A stretch of 64,000 nucleotides of DNA from Hyphomicrobiales bacterium (lineage in GTDB: Bacteria; Pseudomonadota; Alphaproteobacteria; Rhizobiales; Rhizobiaceae), in NCBI GenBank assembly GCA_900473685.1, contig UCNE01000013.1, positions 248,001 to 312,000 on the forward strand, given 5' to 3'. Shown piece after piece: positions 61,843 through 64,000 of this stretch. Position numbers and translations under genes: made by a program. The notes below the pieces were generated by a model. It worked only from the letters and a program-made list of their open reading frames with translations. It had not been told where the DNA came from and ran no database searches. The stretch's first letter is position 1; the number at the start of each line of letters is the position of its first letter.

Positions 61843-63993
61843 TCATTCGCCACCGAGGCTTTTGGCAAGCCGAACCAGATTGAGAAACTCCGCCCGGTAA
61901 CCATAGGCGTCCTCGCCCTTGGCGCCGGACGCTAAATCCAGGATCGAACCATAGGGATAAGCGGACACTGCATCCGTGCCCCTTAGCTTCTGGCCAAAAG
62001 CGGCCACGGCAACGGAGAACCGGACATCCTGTCCAGCCTGCTGAAGCGTCGTCACGGCATTGCCTTCCGTCACCGGGGTGGTGATCAATTTGCTCGTATC
62101 GCCATCCGGCTGCTTGTAGCGGATTTTCAGGAAAGCCAGTTCCCCGGACGGCTTGGCACCAGCCTCCACCTTTGAGCGTGCGCCATAGCGCAGATCATCA
62201 TTGAGAACCGCCGGGCTTCCCTTCGGTGTGATCTCATAGATCGCAGTCACCCGGTGGCCGGAGCCGATATCGCCGGCGTCCACCTTGTCATTGTTGAAAT
62301 CCTCGCGTTTCAGGGCGCGGGTCTCGTAGCCGATCAGACGATATTCGGCGATTTGTTGCGGATTGAACTCGACCTGGAACTTCACGTCTTTGGCAATCGG
62401 AAACAGCGATGATCCCGCCTCTTCGACCAGAGACTTCTGCGCTTCGGCCAGCGTGTCGATATAGGCAGCTGTGCCGTTGCCGTTCTGCGCCAGCGTCTGC
62501 ATCAGTGCATCGTTATAGTTGCCACGGCCAAAGCCGAGCACCGATAGAAAAATGCCGCTCTTGCGCTTGGCCTCGATGGTCGCCTTCAGATCTTCGTCGC
62601 TCGACGGACCGACATTGAAATCGCCATCTGTCGCCAGCATGATCCGGTTGACACCGCCCTTGACGAAGGCCCGCTCTGCCAGCGCATAGGCGGCCTCCAG
62701 CCCCTGCGCACCCGCCGTCGAACCGCCCGGCTGCAACGTATCGATCGCTGACAGGATTTTCGCCTTGTCCTTGATGGCCGTCGGCTCCAGCACCGTACCG
62801 GCATTGCCGGCATAGGTGACGATCGACACGGTATCGTCGGGCTTCAATTTCTCGACCAGAAGCCGGAAAGCGCTTTTCAAAAGCGGCAGCTTGTCCGGCT
62901 CGTCCATGGAGCCGGAGACATCAATCAGGAATACCAGATTGGCCCGTGGCGCGACGTCCGGCGCCACGTCAAACCCCTTAATGCCCACATGCATCAGCCG
63001 AGTATTGGCATTCCACGGGGTTGGCAGCACGGTGACCGTTGCCTTGAACGGCGCGTCCTTGCTGTCCGGACCTGGCCAGTCATAGGGGAAATAATTGATC
63101 ATTTCCTCGACGCGCACGCTGTCGCGGTCCGGCATCTGTCCAGCCATCAACGACTTGCGCACGAAGGAATAGGACGCCGTATCGACATCGGCGGAAAACG
63201 TCGAAACCGGATCGGTGGCGACGGATTTGACCGGGTTGATCTCGGCAGACGTGAACCGGTCGCGGTTTTCTTCCGGTTGCGCAAGCTTCGGCTCCGAATG
63301 GAGTTCCACCACTGGCGTCTCACCCGTAACGACCGGAGCAGGCATGACCTGCCCTTGAGCCTGCGACATCGGCCCGGCTTCAGCGCCAGCGACACTATCC
63401 TCGGCCCGATCAGCGGACGGGGTTGCTAAGGCGCGTCTTGCCGCCCCAGAAGACTTTTGATCCACACCCTGCTTATCCTGCTTGTTCAGGAGAGAAGCCA
63501 CCTCGTCGGCAGAAAACGATGATTTTCTTTCTGCGGTTACACTACGGCTTGGTGACGGCTTGGAAAGAGCATCCGCAGAGCTTTGTCTAGCAGCCTCTTC
63601 ACGAAGTCTGTGAACTTCGGCGGAACTTTTCAGTTGCCCTGGGGCTTTAATGTCTCCTTGTTCTTCCGTCCTTTCCCTCACCAAGCCACCCGATTCAACC
63701 GTATCCACAGGCAAACCACCCCGCGTCAGTTCCAGCGTGAGAAAAGCGGCAGCGGGTACCACCAAGAGTGTGGCGAGCGCCGAACCTGCGAGAAATTTCC
63801 TGTTCATGATGGGGCTCCATAGCCTGTTGAATATGGAGCTTTGACGCCGGGCACCGGCAGTTCCTTGGGGGGCTTTCGAATTATTTTCGCTTTCGTCGAA
63901 GGCTTGCATTGCCAGCGACAGTGCACGGGCGCGCGCATCCGCCGACGGTACCGGTGGGGTCATCTGGCCAAGACTATTCAGATCGTCGTTCAT
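61843..63993 (-). CDS. Membrane-anchored von Willebrand factor A domain protein, YfbK-like
   Basis: About 716 residues. A soluble N-terminal segment (1-65) precedes one membrane helix (about 66-88, NRKFLAGSALATLLVVPAAAFL). A disordered, Ser/Ala-rich linker (about 90-245) follows, then a vWA-like N-terminal domain (STFSADVDTASYSFVRKSL) and the VWA domain with the MIDAS motif FLIDVSGSMDEPDKLPLLKSAF. The C-terminal DUF3520-type region ends AYGYRAEFLNLVRLAKSL. Architecture matches YfbK proteins that often follow an ECF sigma factor gene. The start lies at the window edge: ATG 63993, with a GTG at 63996; a TGA in TGATG hints at an overlapping upstream gene beyond the window. Confidence 0.87.
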   Translation of the reverse strand: MNDDLNSLGQMTPPVPSADARARALSLAMQAFDESENNSKAPQGTAGARRQSSIFNRLWSPIMNRKFLAGSALATLLVVPAAAFLTLELTRGGLPVDTVESGGLVRERTEEQGDIKAPGQLKSSAEVHRLREEAARQSSADALSKPSPSRSVTAERKSSFSADEVASLLNKQDKQGVDQKSSGAARRALATPSADRAEDSVAGAEAGPMSQAQGQVMPAPVVTGETPVVELHSEPKLAQPEENRDRFTSAEINPVKSVATDPVSTFSADVDTASYSFVRKSLMAGQMPDRDSVRVEEMINYFPYDWPGPDSKDAPFKATVTVLPTPWNANTRLMHVGIKGFDVAPDVAPRANLVFLIDVSGSMDEPDKLPLLKSAFRLLVEKLKPDDTVSIVTYAGNAGTVLEPTAIKDKAKILSAIDTLQPGGSTAGAQGLEAAYALAERAFVKGGVNRIMLATDGDFNVGPSSDEDLKATIEAKRKSGIFLSVLGFGRGNYNDALMQTLAQNGNGTAAYIDTLAEAQKSLVEEAGSSLFPIAKDVKFQVEFNPQQIAEYRLIGYETRALKREDFNNDKVDAGDIGSGHRVTAIYEITPKGSPAVLNDDLRYGARSKVEAGAKPSGELAFLKIRYKQPDGDTSKLITTPVTEGNAVTTLQQAGQDVRFSVAVAAFGQKLRGTDAVSAYPYGSILDLASGAKGEDAYGYRAEFLNLVRLAKSLGGE

Positions 63994-64000
63994 CACATCG

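Overview
The window reads as a chromosomal segment of a Rhizobiales bacterium close to Rhizobium/Agrobacterium. The evidence is a high-GC sequence with dense operons on both strands, the very-long-chain acyl carrier protein AcpXL with its dedicated fatty-acid genes, an aerobic (cobN/cobW type) cobalamin pathway, many periplasmic-binding-protein transporters, and palindromic repeats of the kind scattered through rhizobial genomes. I saw no rRNA or tRNA gene, CRISPR array, phage gene or transposase.

Layout. 1-7.1 kb: the 3' end of an O-GlcNAc-transferase-like gene, a small RcnB-like periplasmic protein, a GH43 beta-xylosidase, and a TRAP transporter (DctQ and DctM, with a convergent TakP-like binding protein). 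7.6-11.4 kb: sulfate ABC transporter sbp-cysT-cysW-cysA. 11.8-24 kb: a sugar locus read leftwards from a divergent LacI regulator: binding protein, two permeases, ATPase, beta-mannosidase, D-lyxose isomerase, a xylose-isomerase-like TIM-barrel protein, a Gfo/Idh/MocA dehydrogenase, then an aldo/keto reductase. 24-28.2 kb: gnd, an AraC regulator, an SRPBCC and a VOC protein, and a PAS protein. 28.5-34.1 kb: the acpXL-fabZXL-fabF1XL-fabF2XL-adh2XL-lpxXL cluster, which makes and attaches the C28-type fatty acid of lipid A. 34.2-36.8 kb: a LysR regulator with a divergent alcohol dehydrogenase, and an L,D-transpeptidase.

36.9-53 kb: cobalamin biosynthesis. One leftward operon is cobE-cobA-cobB-cobC-cobD; another is cobP-cobW-cobN-cobO behind a clear cobalamin riboswitch; cobQ stands alone. 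A TSUP permease and a ClC channel are interspersed. A palindromic repeat lies in frame inside cobN, and a second copy separates cobW from cobN. 53-64 kb: a gene-poor kilobase with a possible small ORF and a possible small RNA, then a ProX/ProW/ProV-type betaine transporter, an ExoQ/O-antigen-ligase-like membrane protein, betaine-homocysteine methyltransferase behind a strong palindrome (probable SahR-type site), a glycosyltransferase, an unknown helical protein, and a large membrane-anchored von Willebrand A protein at the right edge.

How parts may work together. The 12-22 kb locus can be read as uptake and hydrolysis of beta-mannosides, followed by mannose-to-fructose (or lyxose-to-xylulose) isomerisation and an oxidoreductase/epimerase side branch. 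The betaine transporter and bmt connect osmolyte uptake to methionine recycling, and that recycling depends on B12 through methionine synthase elsewhere in such genomes. Assignments come from motifs recognised by eye; no database search was run.
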